From Limnobacter humi (GTDB taxonomy: Bacteria; Pseudomonadota; Gammaproteobacteria; Burkholderiales; Burkholderiaceae_B): DNA of 64,000 bases. Below, in pieces: positions 36,570-45,664 of this stretch. The position numbers and the translations under genes were made by a program. Location: assembly GCF_024518835.1 (NCBI RefSeq), contig NZ_JANIGO010000006.1, forward strand, positions 1-64,000, read 5' to 3'. The notes beneath the pieces are model-generated. The model made no database searches. It had not been told where the DNA came from and was given only the letters and a program-made list of their open reading frames with translations. How positions within the stretch are numbered: position 1 is the stretch's first letter; each line of letters opens with the position of its first letter.

Positions 36570-37390
36570 TCTGGAGTCCTGCAAATGGCCATGACGAGTA
36601 TGCGCTGCGCGCCAGCCCGCCGCAGCGCGTGAACGCAAGCAGCGGTCGTGGCACCGGTGGTGATCACATCATCCACCAAGGCAATGGTGCCCAGGCGTTG
36701 AACGGGTTTGACCACGCGAAAAACATGTTGCAAATTCTGCAGGCGGCCAGCCTTGTCCAATCCGGCTTGGGATTGGGTGTCTTCTGTCTTGTGCAACGTG
36801 TCGGTGTTCAATCGCCAGTTCAGCCGCTGGCCCAGCGCTTTGGCCAGCAACGCCGCCTGATTATAGCCGCGTTGTCGCAGGCGCCCGGGGCTGCTGGGCA
36901 CCGGCAGCAGCGTGCAACTTGTCCAATCGCGATTCTGCGCAAAGCGGTGGTCTTGCCGCCATTGGTCGGCCAGCCAGTCGGCCAACATCGGAACCATGCC
37001 CCAGCCTTTTCGGTATTTCATGGTCTGTATCCAGTCATCGGCCGGGGGCGAATAATCGCTGCAGACCAACGCCTGTAGATCAGGGTCTGGGTTTGCCTTG
37101 CAGTGGCGGCACCGTGTCCAGCCAAAGGCCTGTGGGCGTGGCCCCAATGGCAAGGCACATTGAACACAGCGCACAGTGCGCTGCGCGATGGCCACGTGTT
37201 TTGTGCACGAAGTACACAGCCAGGCGCACAGGGCATGGCCTGCCGTGGCGTGCCTGCGAAATGGCTGTTCGCAGGCTGTGCAAACCCGCCAAGGGAGCCA
37301 GGGGTCGGCTTGTTCAAATGCATGCCGGGCACTCAGCCAAAACCGATACAATCGGTGCTTTGTTGCGGGCATGCGGTTTGGTGGTTTCAT
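36566..37390 (-). CDS. comF: ComF-family phosphoribosyltransferase-like protein
   Basis: A 274-residue protein. A zinc-ribbon N-terminus carries four CxxC pairs (C-T-A-C, C-T-S-C, C-V-Q-C, C-R-H-C), and the C-terminal PRT domain has the PRPP loop [19 protein letters not shown]. ComF proteins help DNA uptake and processing in transformable bacteria. Start is uncertain: the ATG at 37390 abuts the start of the divergent methyltransferase gene, the ATG at 37372 is an alternative, and neither has a clear ribosome site. Confidence 0.87.
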   Translation of the reverse strand: MKPPNRMPATKHRLYRFWLSARHAFEQADPWLPWRVCTACEQPFRRHATAGHALCAWLCTSCTKHVAIAQRTVRCVQCALPLGPRPQAFGWTRCRHCKANPDPDLQALVCSDYSPPADDWIQTMKYRKGWGMVPMLADWLADQWRQDHRFAQNRDWTSCTLLPVPSSPGRLRQRGYNQAALLAKALGQRLNWRLNTDTLHKTEDTQSQAGLDKAGRLQNLQHVFRVVKPVQRLGTIALVDDVITTGATTAACVHALRRAGAQRILVMAICRTPE

Positions 37391-38308
37391 ATGGGTGAGT
37401 TCTGGAAAATCGAGCGTTCCAATGCCGCTTGGGTTCGTCAATGGGCACGCAGGGTTCGTGGGCCAGCGCCGTTTATCCTGGATGAAGTCAATCGCCGGAT
37501 GGTGGACCGGGCGCAGATCATGCGCCCAGCCGAGGGAGGGGTATTGCACCAAGGCTGGTTACACCCAGCCGTGCTTGGGCCGGTGGAAACACTCTTTGAA
37601 GGTCGGGAATTCATGCGTTGTGCACCCGAAGCCCTGCCCCTGTTGCCACCGGATCAACACAACACCGTGGTAGGGGTGCTGTCCCGCCTGTGGGCTGGTT
37701 GGGGAAAGTCGCCAGCCAGCACGACCGCCGTGCTGCCTTCGCAACCCGTGCCGTTGCCGGATGCCAGCATGGCCATGGTGTGGTCGCCCCTGTGGTTGCA
37801 CCATGTGGCCGATCCTGCATTTCAGGTGCAGGAATGGCACCGTATCCTCAAGCCAGACGGTGGCCTGTTTTTCTCGTTGTTTGGTCCTGACACGGCCACC
37901 GAGCTGGCTGGCGTTGCGCAAGCACTGGGTGTGGCCATGCCCGACTTCCCCGACATGCATGATGTGGGCGACCTGCTTAGCCGGTTGGGTTTTTCAGACC
38001 CAGTCATGGAGATGGAGAAATTGACCTTGACCTATGCCGCGCCGCAAGCGCTGCTCGCGGATTGGCGTGCGCTGATGGGTAACAACCTGCTCGCCCTGGG
38101 GGGTGGTGTTTCAACGGGTCTGCGTGGGAAAACAGCCCTAACACAGGCTTTGGCCGAGTTGGAAGGGCTGAGACAAAATGACACAGGCCGTATTCCGCTC
38201 ACTTTGGAGCTGGTGTATGGGCATGCCTGGAAGGTTGAGCGTGCGCCCAAGCCCGGTTTGGCCACGGTTCGGCTTCAGGACATTGGTGGGCGACGTGGCG
38301 CCAAGTAG
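37391..38308 (+). CDS. BioC-like methyltransferase homologue lacking SAM motif I
   Basis: A 305-residue protein. The C-terminal half follows the BioC/NDUFAF5-type class I methyltransferase: LPLPDASMAMVWSPLWLHHV-like motif II-III, then EWHRILKPDGGLFFSLFGPD and a closing D-V-G-D-L-L-S-R-L-G-F-S-D-P. The glycine-rich SAM-binding motif I (E/D-x-G-x-G-x-G), expected near residues 75-100, is missing; that stretch reads LSRLWAGWGKSPAS. Thus it may be catalytically dead, bind SAM atypically, or act as a partner. The start codon abuts the comF start. Confidence 0.68.
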   Translation: MGEFWKIERSNAAWVRQWARRVRGPAPFILDEVNRRMVDRAQIMRPAEGGVLHQGWLHPAVLGPVETLFEGREFMRCAPEALPLLPPDQHNTVVGVLSRLWAGWGKSPASTTAVLPSQPVPLPDASMAMVWSPLWLHHVADPAFQVQEWHRILKPDGGLFFSLFGPDTATELAGVAQALGVAMPDFPDMHDVGDLLSRLGFSDPVMEMEKLTLTYAAPQALLADWRALMGNNLLALGGGVSTGLRGKTALTQALAELEGLRQNDTGRIPLTLELVYGHAWKVERAPKPGLATVRLQDIGGRRGAK

Positions 38309-38329
38309 CCGTCGCTAAAGGTCTTTTTT

Positions 38330-38349
38330 GAATGTACTCGAATGTACTT
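38330..38349. repeat. Short tandem repeat in the leader before DUF2244
   Basis: GAATGTACTC is followed directly by GAATGTACTT, two 10-base copies with one difference, about 45 bases before the -35 box of the promoter. It could be a binding site for a helical-phase regulator, but there is no other support. Confidence 0.35.
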
Positions 38350-38391
38350 GAAGTATTTCGTGGAAAACACGGATTGAATGCGCCAGCCTTG

Positions 38392-38421
38392 TTGATTGGT
38401 CGTAATTCTTGAGCCTATAAT
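38392..38421 (+). promoter_or_regulatory. Sigma-70 promoter of the DUF2244/cox genes
   Basis: TTGATT (38392-38397) and TATAAT (38416-38421) with an 18-base spacer, 46 bases before the DUF2244 start. Strong match to the consensus; it probably drives DUF2244 and possibly the downstream oxidase genes. Confidence 0.65.
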
Positions 38422-38466
38422 TCGAAGGTTTCTTCTACATCCAGTCAATGGGTGTGGTGGGTCTGA

Positions 38467-39018
38467 ATGACTGCTCTTATGAGGTACATGGGCATGATTC
38501 CAGAAGATTCAAGTCCCGGGTTTGAACACACGACGTCCAAACCCGAGGTTGATCTGGTCGAGGCCAATCAGTCTGAGCGGTGGGTGTTTCGGAAAAACTG
38601 TTCCTTATCCCCACGGCAATTGCTGGCTTGGTATGCGGCCATCTGCGGTTCGACCCTGGTTGTAGCCACCGGGTTCCTGATTGCGGGTTACTGGATTGTG
38701 TTGCCGTTTGCGGGCCTTGAGTTGATGCTGGTGGGTGTGGCGTTTCTGGTGTATGCCAGGCATGCCACAGATTTCGAAATGATCGAACTTGCACCCTACC
38801 AGCTCAAGCTTGTGTTTGCAGACGGTGCCAAGCGCACCGAAATTTCGCTGTCCCCCCAGTGGGCCCGGCTGGATTACAACGGACGTTACAAGGCGCCTCT
38901 GACCATCAGTCACAAAGGCCAACACGTGAAAATCGGCAAGTTTATTGCCGAAAAAGACAAGCCGGCGTTGCACAAGGAATTGCGTGCAGCGTTGGCCAGG
39001 GCGGCTTGTGCGGTGTAA
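38467..39018 (+). CDS. DUF2244 membrane protein
   Basis: A 183-residue protein with two membrane helices (about 60-98) separated by a short turn, after a polar N-terminus with F-R-K-N-C-S-L-S-P-R-Q. The C-terminal half (E-L-A-P-Y-Q-L-K-L, then a basic-rich end) matches the DUF2244 pattern. The family often sits beside cytochrome oxidase genes but has no assigned role. Alternative starts at 38479, 38488 and 38494 exist. Confidence 0.8.
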   Translation: MTALMRYMGMIPEDSSPGFEHTTSKPEVDLVEANQSERWVFRKNCSLSPRQLLAWYAAICGSTLVVATGFLIAGYWIVLPFAGLELMLVGVAFLVYARHATDFEMIELAPYQLKLVFADGAKRTEISLSPQWARLDYNGRYKAPLTISHKGQHVKIGKFIAEKDKPALHKELRAALARAACAV

Positions 39019-39082
39019 ACCAGCTCGGTTCTAGTCAAGCAGCTGTTTATCGATTGGACTTTTTTTGAGATTGAGGATCGCC

Positions 39083-40261
39083 ATGTTGAAGTCGTCCTTG
39101 GGGTTTCGTGGAGCACTGGCTGCGGCCGCTGCTGTTGCGATGACAACCTTCGGAGGTGCAGCACTCGCCGAGAACGTGTCCGGGCAACCGCGCCAGTACA
39201 ACCTGGCTGAGCCTGTGACCGAAATTGCACGCCAAATTTATGACCTGCACACCATGATGCTGGTGATTTGTTTGGTCATTTTCGTGGCTGTGTTTGGCGT
39301 GATGTTTTACTCAATCTTTGCCCACCGCAAGTCGAAAGGCGCCAAGCCGGCCTCTTTTCACGAAAGCACCACCGTTGAAATCATTTGGACCGTGGTTCCT
39401 TTCTTGATCGTGATCGGCATGGCCTTGCCCGCCACCAAAACCGTGGTCGCCATGAAAGACACTTCCAATGCGGACATCACCATCAAGGCGACGGGTTACC
39501 AGTGGAAATGGGGTTATGAATACCTCGCGGGCGAAGGCGAGGGCATTTCCTTCCTGTCCACACTGTCCACCCCGCGAAACCAGATTGAAGACCACAAAGG
39601 TGAAACCGCTGCTCCCCGTGGCGAACACTACCTGATGGAAGTGGACAACAACATGGTGGTTCCAGTGGGCAAGAAAATCCGCATGGTGACCACAGCCAAC
39701 GACGTTATTCACGCCTGGATGATCCCGGCGTTTGGCGTGAAGCAGGATGCGATTCCCGGCTTCGTGCGCGACACCTGGTTCAAAGCAGAAAAAGTGGGCG
39801 TGTACCGCGGCCAATGTGCTGAGCTGTGCGGCAAAGACCATGCTTTCATGCCCATCGTGGTGGAAGTGAAATCCGAAGAAGACTATGCCAAGTGGGTTCA
39901 AGCCAAGCTGACCGAAATGAAGGCCAAGCAGGACGATCCCAACAAGGAATGGACCAAGGAAGACCTGGTAGCCCGCGGCGAGAAAGTATTCAATGCCAAC
40001 TGTGCGGCTTGCCACCAGGCCACTGGTTTGGGCATCCCTGGCGCTTTTCCCGCGCTGGTGGGTTCCAAGCTGGTCATGGGCCCACAGGCGGGTCAAATTG
40101 ACATCCTGCTGCACGGCCGCAATGCCATGCCGGCCTGGAAACAGCTGTCAGATGTGGAAATCGCGTCTGTCATCACCTACACACGGAATGCCTGGGCCAA
40201 TGCTGGTACAGGTCCTGACCCGGTCGTCCAGCCAAAAGCTGTGATGGCTGCACGTCAATAA
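39083..40261 (+). CDS. coxB: Cytochrome c oxidase subunit II with fused cytochrome c domain (caa3 type)
   Basis: A 392-residue subunit II. From the ATG at 39083 (GAGG upstream), a signal-like hydrophobic start is followed by two membrane helices, the CuA cupredoxin domain with the ligand loop CAELCGKDHAFM (Cys, Cys, His, Met) and an earlier H-A-W-M-I-P, and a C-terminal cytochrome c domain with CAACHQ (covalent heme) and an axial Met in the later R-N-A-M-P-A-W. The fusion marks a caa3-type enzyme that receives electrons through its own heme c. Confidence 0.95.
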   Translation: MLKSSLGFRGALAAAAAVAMTTFGGAALAENVSGQPRQYNLAEPVTEIARQIYDLHTMMLVICLVIFVAVFGVMFYSIFAHRKSKGAKPASFHESTTVEIIWTVVPFLIVIGMALPATKTVVAMKDTSNADITIKATGYQWKWGYEYLAGEGEGISFLSTLSTPRNQIEDHKGETAAPRGEHYLMEVDNNMVVPVGKKIRMVTTANDVIHAWMIPAFGVKQDAIPGFVRDTWFKAEKVGVYRGQCAELCGKDHAFMPIVVEVKSEEDYAKWVQAKLTEMKAKQDDPNKEWTKEDLVARGEKVFNANCAACHQATGLGIPGAFPALVGSKLVMGPQAGQIDILLHGRNAMPAWKQLSDVEIASVITYTRNAWANAGTGPDPVVQPKAVMAARQ

Positions 40262-40279
40262 TTTGCTTGGGAGATTAGT

Positions 40280-41884
40280 ATGAGCACTACCGCGGCAGAT
40301 TTGGCCCACGGACACGACCACAGCCACGACCACGCCCATGACCATCCGCACGGGTGGCGTCGCTGGCTGTTTGCCACCAACCACAAAGACATCGGTACCC
40401 TGTACCTGATTTTTTCATTCACCATGTTGCTGGAAGGCGGCATTCTGGCATTGATGCTGCGTGCGGAATTGTTCCAGCCCGGCCTTCAGTTGTTTCACCC
40501 CGAGTTCTTCAACCAGCTCACCACCATGCACGGTTTGGTCATGGTGTTTGGCGCGGTGATGCCTGCTTTCGTGGGCTTTGCCAACTGGATGATCCCCCTG
40601 CAGATCGGCTGTTCCGACATGGCCTTTGCCCGCATGAATAACTTCAGCTTCTGGCTGATGGTGCCTGCCGCCATCATCCTGACAGCCTCGTTCTTCATGC
40701 CCGGTGGTGCCACAGCAGCCGGCTGGACACTGTACGCACCCTTGTCTGTACAAATGGGCCCTGGCATGGACGCCGCGATTTTCGCGATGCACATTCTGGG
40801 CGCATCTTCCATCATGGGTTCCATCAACATCATCACCACCATCCTGAACATGCGCGCGCCAGGCATGACCCTGATGAAGATGCCGATGTTCTGCTGGACT
40901 TGGCTGATCACAGCTTACCTGTTGATCGCCGTGATGCCCGTGCTGGCTGGTGCCATCACCATGGTGTTGACCGACCGTCACTTCGGTACATCGTTCTTCA
41001 ACGCCGCTGGCGGTGGCGACCCCGTGATGTACCAGCACATTTTCTGGTTCTTCGGTCACCCCGAGGTGTACATCATGATTTTGCCGGCCTTCGGTATCGT
41101 GTCGCACATTGTGCCCACCTTCGCCCGCAAAACCCTGTTTGGTTACAGCTCCATGGTGTACGCCACAGCATCGATTGCGATCCTGTCGTTCATCGTGTGG
41201 GCGCACCACATGTTCACAACCGGCATGCCAGTCACAGGCCAATTGTTCTTCATGTATGCCACCATGCTGATCGCCATCCCCACCGGCGTGAAGGTGTTTA
41301 ACTGGTTGGCCACCATGTGGAAAGGCTCCATGACCTTCGAAACCCCGATGCTGTTTGCCGTGGGCTTCATTTTCGTGTTCACCATGGGCGGTTTCACCGG
41401 CCTCATTTTGGCGGTTGCACCGGTGGACATTCAGCTGCAAGACACCTACTACGTGGTGGCCCACTTCCACTATGTGCTGGTGGCCGGTTCTCTGTTCGCC
41501 CTGTTTGCTGGCACCTACTACTGGCTGCCCAAGTGGTCTGGCCGCATGTACAGCGAAAAACTGGGCAAGCTGCACTTCTGGTCCAGCCTGATCAGCTTTA
41601 ACGTGACCTTCTTCCCCATGCACTTCCTGGGCTTGGCCGGTATGCCACGCCGCTATGCAGACTACGCCACACAGTTCACCGACTTCCACGCCATTGCCAC
41701 CATTGGGGCGTTCTGGTTTGGTTTGTCTCAGCTGATCTTTCTGTGGTGTGTGTTGAGGGCCTGGTTGTTCCAGCAAGGTGAGCAGGCACCCGCCAAACCC
41801 TGGGAAGGTGCAGAAGGCCTGGAGTGGACTGTTCCATCACCCGCGCCATTCCACACCTTTGAAACGCCCCCCGTGGTGAAGTGA
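40280..41884 (+). CDS. ctaD: Cytochrome c oxidase subunit I
   Basis: A 534-residue, 12-helix subunit carrying heme a and the heme a3-CuB centre. Features: a His-rich N-terminal tail (H-G-H-D-H-S-H-D-H), [43 protein letters not shown] (CuB His and the His-Tyr crosslink pair), the two CuB histidines in [10 protein letters not shown], and [13 protein letters not shown] (heme ligands). It reduces O2 to water and pumps protons. Confidence 0.96.
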   Translation: MSTTAADLAHGHDHSHDHAHDHPHGWRRWLFATNHKDIGTLYLIFSFTMLLEGGILALMLRAELFQPGLQLFHPEFFNQLTTMHGLVMVFGAVMPAFVGFANWMIPLQIGCSDMAFARMNNFSFWLMVPAAIILTASFFMPGGATAAGWTLYAPLSVQMGPGMDAAIFAMHILGASSIMGSINIITTILNMRAPGMTLMKMPMFCWTWLITAYLLIAVMPVLAGAITMVLTDRHFGTSFFNAAGGGDPVMYQHIFWFFGHPEVYIMILPAFGIVSHIVPTFARKTLFGYSSMVYATASIAILSFIVWAHHMFTTGMPVTGQLFFMYATMLIAIPTGVKVFNWLATMWKGSMTFETPMLFAVGFIFVFTMGGFTGLILAVAPVDIQLQDTYYVVAHFHYVLVAGSLFALFAGTYYWLPKWSGRMYSEKLGKLHFWSSLISFNVTFFPMHFLGLAGMPRRYADYATQFTDFHAIATIGAFWFGLSQLIFLWCVLRAWLFQQGEQAPAKPWEGAEGLEWTVPSPAPFHTFETPPVVK

Positions 41885-41895
41885 GAGGTCTCGAA

Positions 41896-42024
41896 GTGAC
41901 ACCTGAACAAAAGCAACGCAACCGGAAAACCGGACTGATTCTGTTGTCGGTTGCGTTGGTGTTCTTTGTGGGAATTGTGGTCCGCAAGATCATGGAACCC
42001 AGTATTTTGAATTTGATGCAGTAA
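41896..42024 (+). CDS. Cytochrome oxidase small assembly protein
   Basis: A 42-residue protein with a GTG start. It begins T-P-E-Q-K-Q-R-N-R-K-T-G, followed by one membrane helix (LILLSVALVFFVGIVV) and a short basic and polar tail. Burkholderiales carry such a small assembly factor in exactly this slot between ctaD and ctaG, and the T-P-E-Q-K-x-R-N start is typical. Its stop is 21 bases before ctaG. It is often missed because of its size. Confidence 0.8.
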   Translation: MTPEQKQRNRKTGLILLSVALVFFVGIVVRKIMEPSILNLMQ

Positions 42025-42045
42025 AAGCCTTCGGGCGGAGTATTG

Positions 42046-42609
42046 ATGAGCAGCAAACAGGTCGCTTCAAAAGGTTTGCACCGGCAAATGCTGGTGCGGC
42101 TGGCTGTGATTGTGGTGGCCATGTTTGCGTTTGGTTACGCGCTGGTGCCGATCTATCGTGCCATTTGCAAGGTGACCGGCATCAATGTGCTCACCAAGCA
42201 GGATGTGAATGCCGCGGAAGTGGTTAAAAACACGCAAGTGGATACCAGCCGAAGCATTGAAGTGATTTTTGATGCCAACGAGCGGGGCAATTGGGTGTTC
42301 AAGCCCGAAACCCACCGGATGATGGTTCATCCGGGTGAGATCGTGACCATCAAGTACCAGGTGAAAAACAACCTGGACCGGGATGTGCAGGGGCAGGCCA
42401 TTCCCAGTTATTTGCCCATGAAGGCGGCCGCTGATTTCAACAAGCTGGAATGCTTCTGTTTCAAGCAGCAGCCCTTCAAGGCCGGTGAAAGCAAAGAGTT
42501 TCCCGTGGTGTTTGTGATTAATCCGAAAATGCCCAAGGATGTTCACACCGTCACGCTGAGTTACACCTTTTTTGAAGTGGCTGGCGCAACGGCGCAAGCC
42601 AAACCCTGA
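42046..42609 (+). CDS. ctaG: Cytochrome c oxidase copper-insertion protein CtaG/Cox11
   Basis: A 187-residue protein delivering copper to CuB. One membrane segment (about 17-38) precedes the periplasmic beta-sandwich; motifs are F-G-Y-A-L-V-P-I-Y-R-A-I-C and the copper-binding ECFCFKQQPFKAGE, with the C-x-C of Cox11. I start at the ATG at 42046 with GGCGGAG upstream. Confidence 0.94.
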   Translation: MSSKQVASKGLHRQMLVRLAVIVVAMFAFGYALVPIYRAICKVTGINVLTKQDVNAAEVVKNTQVDTSRSIEVIFDANERGNWVFKPETHRMMVHPGEIVTIKYQVKNNLDRDVQGQAIPSYLPMKAAADFNKLECFCFKQQPFKAGESKEFPVVFVINPKMPKDVHTVTLSYTFFEVAGATAQAKP

Positions 42610-42618
42610 GGAACGCGC

Positions 42619-42849
42619 TTGAGTGATGACATCAAGCAGGCGGCCAGCCGCAAGGCTGATAAGGCCACGTTTTTGCAGACGCTGTCCGCTGTGTTGTGGT
42701 CGTTTTTTGGGGTGCGCAAGGGCAAAAGCCACGCTGAAGACATGCAAAAGCTCAACCCGGTGCATGTCATTTTGGTGGGCATTGGTGCCGCCGCAGTGTT
42801 TGTGATCGGGTTGGTGATGTTGGTGAAATGGGTTGTGGCCACGGCCTGA
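42619..42849 (+). CDS. DUF2970 small membrane protein
   Basis: A 76-residue protein. The start is followed by LSAVLWSFFGVRKGK, the DUF2970 signature, and then one membrane helix (VILVGIGAAAVFVIGLVMLV). The family is restricted largely to Betaproteobacteria and sits between ctaG and the subunit III gene. Function unknown; an oxidase-assembly role is inferred from position. Start codon is TTG. Confidence 0.82.
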   Translation: MSDDIKQAASRKADKATFLQTLSAVLWSFFGVRKGKSHAEDMQKLNPVHVILVGIGAAAVFVIGLVMLVKWVVATA

Positions 42850-42924
42850 TGTTGTATAGGCAGTCACAATAAGAATTCAAGAAGCAGTGAATACCTCTAC
42901 ATACGAGAAATAGGAGAAACCACC

Positions 42925-43779
42925 ATGCGTGCGAATGCACCATATTACTTTGTGCCGGGCCTGTCCCAATGGCCCATCATGGGCGCATTGGCGATGTTCT
43001 TTTTCGTGCTGGGCATGTCGAATTGGGTCAACGGTGTGAGCTGGGGGCCCATCTCCTTTGCGGTGAGCATGGCGATCCTGTTCTTCACGCTGTTTGGCTG
43101 GTTTCGAACCGTCATCTCCGAGTCTGAAGGTGGCATGTACAGCGACCGGGTGGATGTGTCCTTCCGCTGGTCCATGGGTTGGTTCATTTTCTCGGAAGTC
43201 ATGTTTTTTGCCGCGTTTTTCGGTGCGCTGTTTTATGCACGCCAAATCGCGATGCCTTGGCTGGGTGACCTGGATAATAAGTCTTTCCTGTGGCCCGATT
43301 TCGGCGCGCATTGGCCCAACACCGGTCCGGCGGGCACCATCGAGTCTTTCGAGAAAATGGGTCCATGGCCCATCCCGACCATCAACACCGCATTGCTGTT
43401 GACCTCTGGCCTCACCCTGACTTGGGCGCACCACGCCATGCTGGCCAACCAGCGCGGCAAGTTGATCATGGGCTTGGCCCTCACCGTCCTGCTGGGTGCC
43501 ATTTTCATGGGATTCCAAGCCTATGAATACCACCATGCCTACACCGAGCTGAACCTGAAGCTCACCTCCGGCGTGTTTGGTTCCACCTTTTTCATGTTGA
43601 CCGGTTTCCACGGTTTCCACGTAACCATCGGCGCCATCATGTTGTTCTTCATCATGATTCGCTGCATGAAGGGCCACTTCACGCCTGAGCACCATTTCGC
43701 CTTTGAAGCGGCTGCGTGGTACTGGCACTTCGTGGACGTGGTGTGGTTAGGTCTGTACGTGGTGGTGTACTGGCTGTAA
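42925..43779 (+). CDS. coxC: Cytochrome c oxidase subunit III
   Basis: A 284-residue, seven-helix subunit that stabilises the oxidase. It begins APYYFVPGLSQWPI and ends in the conserved AAWYWHFVDVVWLGLYVVVY; a loop with M-F-F-A-A-F-F-G-A-L-F-Y lies between helices. AGGAG precedes the ATG. A strong terminator follows, so the transcript probably ends here. Confidence 0.95.
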   Translation: MRANAPYYFVPGLSQWPIMGALAMFFFVLGMSNWVNGVSWGPISFAVSMAILFFTLFGWFRTVISESEGGMYSDRVDVSFRWSMGWFIFSEVMFFAAFFGALFYARQIAMPWLGDLDNKSFLWPDFGAHWPNTGPAGTIESFEKMGPWPIPTINTALLLTSGLTLTWAHHAMLANQRGKLIMGLALTVLLGAIFMGFQAYEYHHAYTELNLKLTSGVFGSTFFMLTGFHGFHVTIGAIMLFFIMIRCMKGHFTPEHHFAFEAAAWYWHFVDVVWLGLYVVVYWL

Positions 43780-43835
43780 GCCGGTTCGGACGGATTGTGC
43801 CGAACTGCGAATACCCATTAAACAGGAAGTACCCC

Positions 43836-43870
43836 AAGGCCACTGGATCAAGTCCGGTGGCCTTGTTTTT
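43836..43870 (+). terminator. Rho-independent terminator after coxC
   Basis: AAGGCCACTGGA and TCCGGTGGCCTT form a 12-bp stem with one T-G wobble and a 5-base loop (TCAAG), followed by G and five T. It ends the coxB-ctaD-ctaG-coxC transcript. Confidence 0.85.
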
Positions 43871-43906
43871 GACAGTGGCGCCGCCTAGCTGCAGTTCAGC
43901 AGCTGT

Positions 43907-44110
43907 TTAACGGATGCCGGTGGGTTCAATCCAGCCTTGGCTGTAGGCAATCAGAATCATGAGAAACAGGGCAATGGATACACCGATTCGCACTGTGAGC
44001 GAGCGCACCACGGTGTTGGGTGATTTGCTGCGGTCTTTCATCAGAAAGAAAAAGGCAGAGGCCAAGCTGCCCAAAATGACGATGAACCCAATGGCGATAA
44101 CAACTTTCAT
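43907..44110 (-). CDS. Twin-transmembrane protein (DUF2909)
   Basis: A 67-residue protein, ATG at 44110. Two membrane helices (V-I-A-I-G-F-I-V-I-L-G-S-L-A-S-A-F-F-F and I-G-V-S-I-A-L-F-L-M-I-L-I-A) frame a polar loop with K-D-R-S-K-S-P-N-T. The DUF2909 family has no assigned role, but sits with oxidase genes in Betaproteobacteria. It is transcribed against its neighbours. Confidence 0.75.
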   Translation of the reverse strand: MKVVIAIGFIVILGSLASAFFFLMKDRSKSPNTVVRSLTVRIGVSIALFLMILIAYSQGWIEPTGIR

Positions 44111-44175
44111 GAACTGCACCTGTATCAATGTGTGCGCGTGTGCGCCCACCGCAGTATGTCATGGCAGGGTGTGTC

Positions 44176-44991
44176 ATGGATAAGTCCGCTCAACCTTTTT
44201 CGCGCTCAAAGTGGCTGTTGACGGCATTCCTGGGGTTTTCCATGGCTTGGGGTACCTGGTCGTTGGGAAACTGGCAAACCCGTCGGGGCGATGAAAAGCA
44301 GGCCCTGCACGATCACCAGGCACAGGCCCTGAAAGCAGCGCCCATCAGCCCGCAGTCGGCCCGTGTGGACTTGGACAATTTGTCCTATCGCAAAATTTTG
44401 CTGCATGGGCAATATTTAGCCGATGCGGTGGTGTACGTGGACAACCGTCAATTTAACGGTTTGCCCGCGGTCATGGTGGTGCAGGGGTTTCAGCCGACTG
44501 GCCAGCATTATGTCATTCCAGTGGACCGCGGTTTGTTGTTGCGTGACCCGGCCAACCCGCGCAAGGCACCACCGTTGCCCAGCACAGCACCCGGTGAGGT
44601 CGAGCTGACGGGCACCATTTTGCCCCGCTTTGCGCAGGCAGCGGAATTGTTCGGCTTCAAGGTGGGTGGTGCTGCCAGTGCCATTCATGAGGAGACTGAC
44701 CAGGGGCGACGCGTGTGGTCCAACTTCAGCAGTGATGCGTTTGCGCAGCTGATGAAGGAACCGGTGAGCAATTTTGTGGTCACTTTGCAGCCGGTGGCTG
44801 ACACCGATCAAACCGGCCAAGGCGCGCGCCAGCAAGACGGCTTTTACATGGCGGCGGTGGGTTTGCCCGAGCAGGTGGCCCGGCACCGGGGCTATGCGTT
44901 CCAGTGGTACGGCATGACCGTGGCACTGGGTGCCTTGACCCTGTTTTTGTTGTGGAAAGAATTCCGCTTTGCGGCTGAAACGAATCGATAG
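44176..44991 (+). CDS. SURF1-family oxidase assembly protein
   Basis: A 271-residue protein; I choose the ATG at 44176 with AGGG upstream, though 44161 or 44128 are open. Two membrane helices, one near each end, flank a periplasmic domain with the SURF1 pattern: F-L-G-F-S-M-A-W-G-T-W-S-L-G-N-W-Q near the start, G-Q-Y and V-D-N-R-Q-F-N-G in the middle, and Y-A-F-Q-W-Y-G-M at the end. SURF1 helps heme a insertion in oxidase subunit I. Confidence 0.88.
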   Translation: MDKSAQPFSRSKWLLTAFLGFSMAWGTWSLGNWQTRRGDEKQALHDHQAQALKAAPISPQSARVDLDNLSYRKILLHGQYLADAVVYVDNRQFNGLPAVMVVQGFQPTGQHYVIPVDRGLLLRDPANPRKAPPLPSTAPGEVELTGTILPRFAQAAELFGFKVGGAASAIHEETDQGRRVWSNFSSDAFAQLMKEPVSNFVVTLQPVADTDQTGQGARQQDGFYMAAVGLPEQVARHRGYAFQWYGMTVALGALTLFLLWKEFRFAAETNR

Positions 44992-45001
44992 AGCAGACAC
45001 C

Positions 45002-45646
45002 ATGAATGCAATGCCCACCTCATCCAATACACCGTCGTCGACCCGAAGTGGCCGACGCACCATCATTCTGGTTTTTTTGACATGTGCGCTGCCGATTGTG
45101 GCGGCGTTTTACCTCTATTTCGTCAACAAGCCCGATGTCACCAACAACTACGGCACCATTCTCGATCCGCAGATGCCCGTGTCTGCCACGGTGTTCAAAA
45201 ACATCAACGGCGACGACTTTTCCATGCAGTCGCTCAAAGGCAAGTGGGTGCTGATTCAGGTCATCAGCAGTCAATGTGATCAAGTCTGCCAAAACACCCT
45301 GTTTTTCCAGCGGCAGGCGCGTGCCAGCAAGGGCAAGGATCAAAGCCGAATTGAGCGGGTGGTGTTTGTGACTGACAGCGGCCCCCTGGAGACCCAGCTG
45401 TTGCGGGCTTTTCCGAATGTGCATTTCATTCGCGCTGCTGAGGCTGACCTGAACAACTGGCTGCCGCTCAGCCAGGGTATTGTCGGCACCAAGGGCGTTG
45501 AAGCGGTGGGCAGCATTCGAGACCATGTGTTCATGGCCGACCCGCTTGGGCACGTCATGATGCGGTTTCCGCCGAATGCACAGCTGGAATTCGACAAGTT
45601 TCGAAAGGACATCAGCCGCCTGTTGTGGGCGTCCAATATTGGTTAA
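45002..45646 (+). CDS. Membrane-anchored thioredoxin-fold protein of the oxidase cluster
   Basis: A 214-residue protein with one N-terminal membrane helix (about 20-42) and a thioredoxin-like domain. The S-Q-C-D-Q-V-C loop (CxxxC) resembles the SCO copper-binding motif (WVLIQVISSQCDQVCQN), but the distal histidine is not obvious. Located between SURF1 and ctaA; a redox or copper role in oxidase assembly is likely. It is distinct from the true SCO gene at 47650. Confidence 0.72.
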   Translation: MNAMPTSSNTPSSTRSGRRTIILVFLTCALPIVAAFYLYFVNKPDVTNNYGTILDPQMPVSATVFKNINGDDFSMQSLKGKWVLIQVISSQCDQVCQNTLFFQRQARASKGKDQSRIERVVFVTDSGPLETQLLRAFPNVHFIRAAEADLNNWLPLSQGIVGTKGVEAVGSIRDHVFMADPLGHVMMRFPPNAQLEFDKFRKDISRLLWASNIG

Positions 45647-45664
45647 GCGTGGGTTGAGGAAGTC

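Noticed and set aside
40415-41776. Minus-strand open frame of 453 codons opposite ctaD
   Set aside because: His-rich shadow of the subunit I gene.
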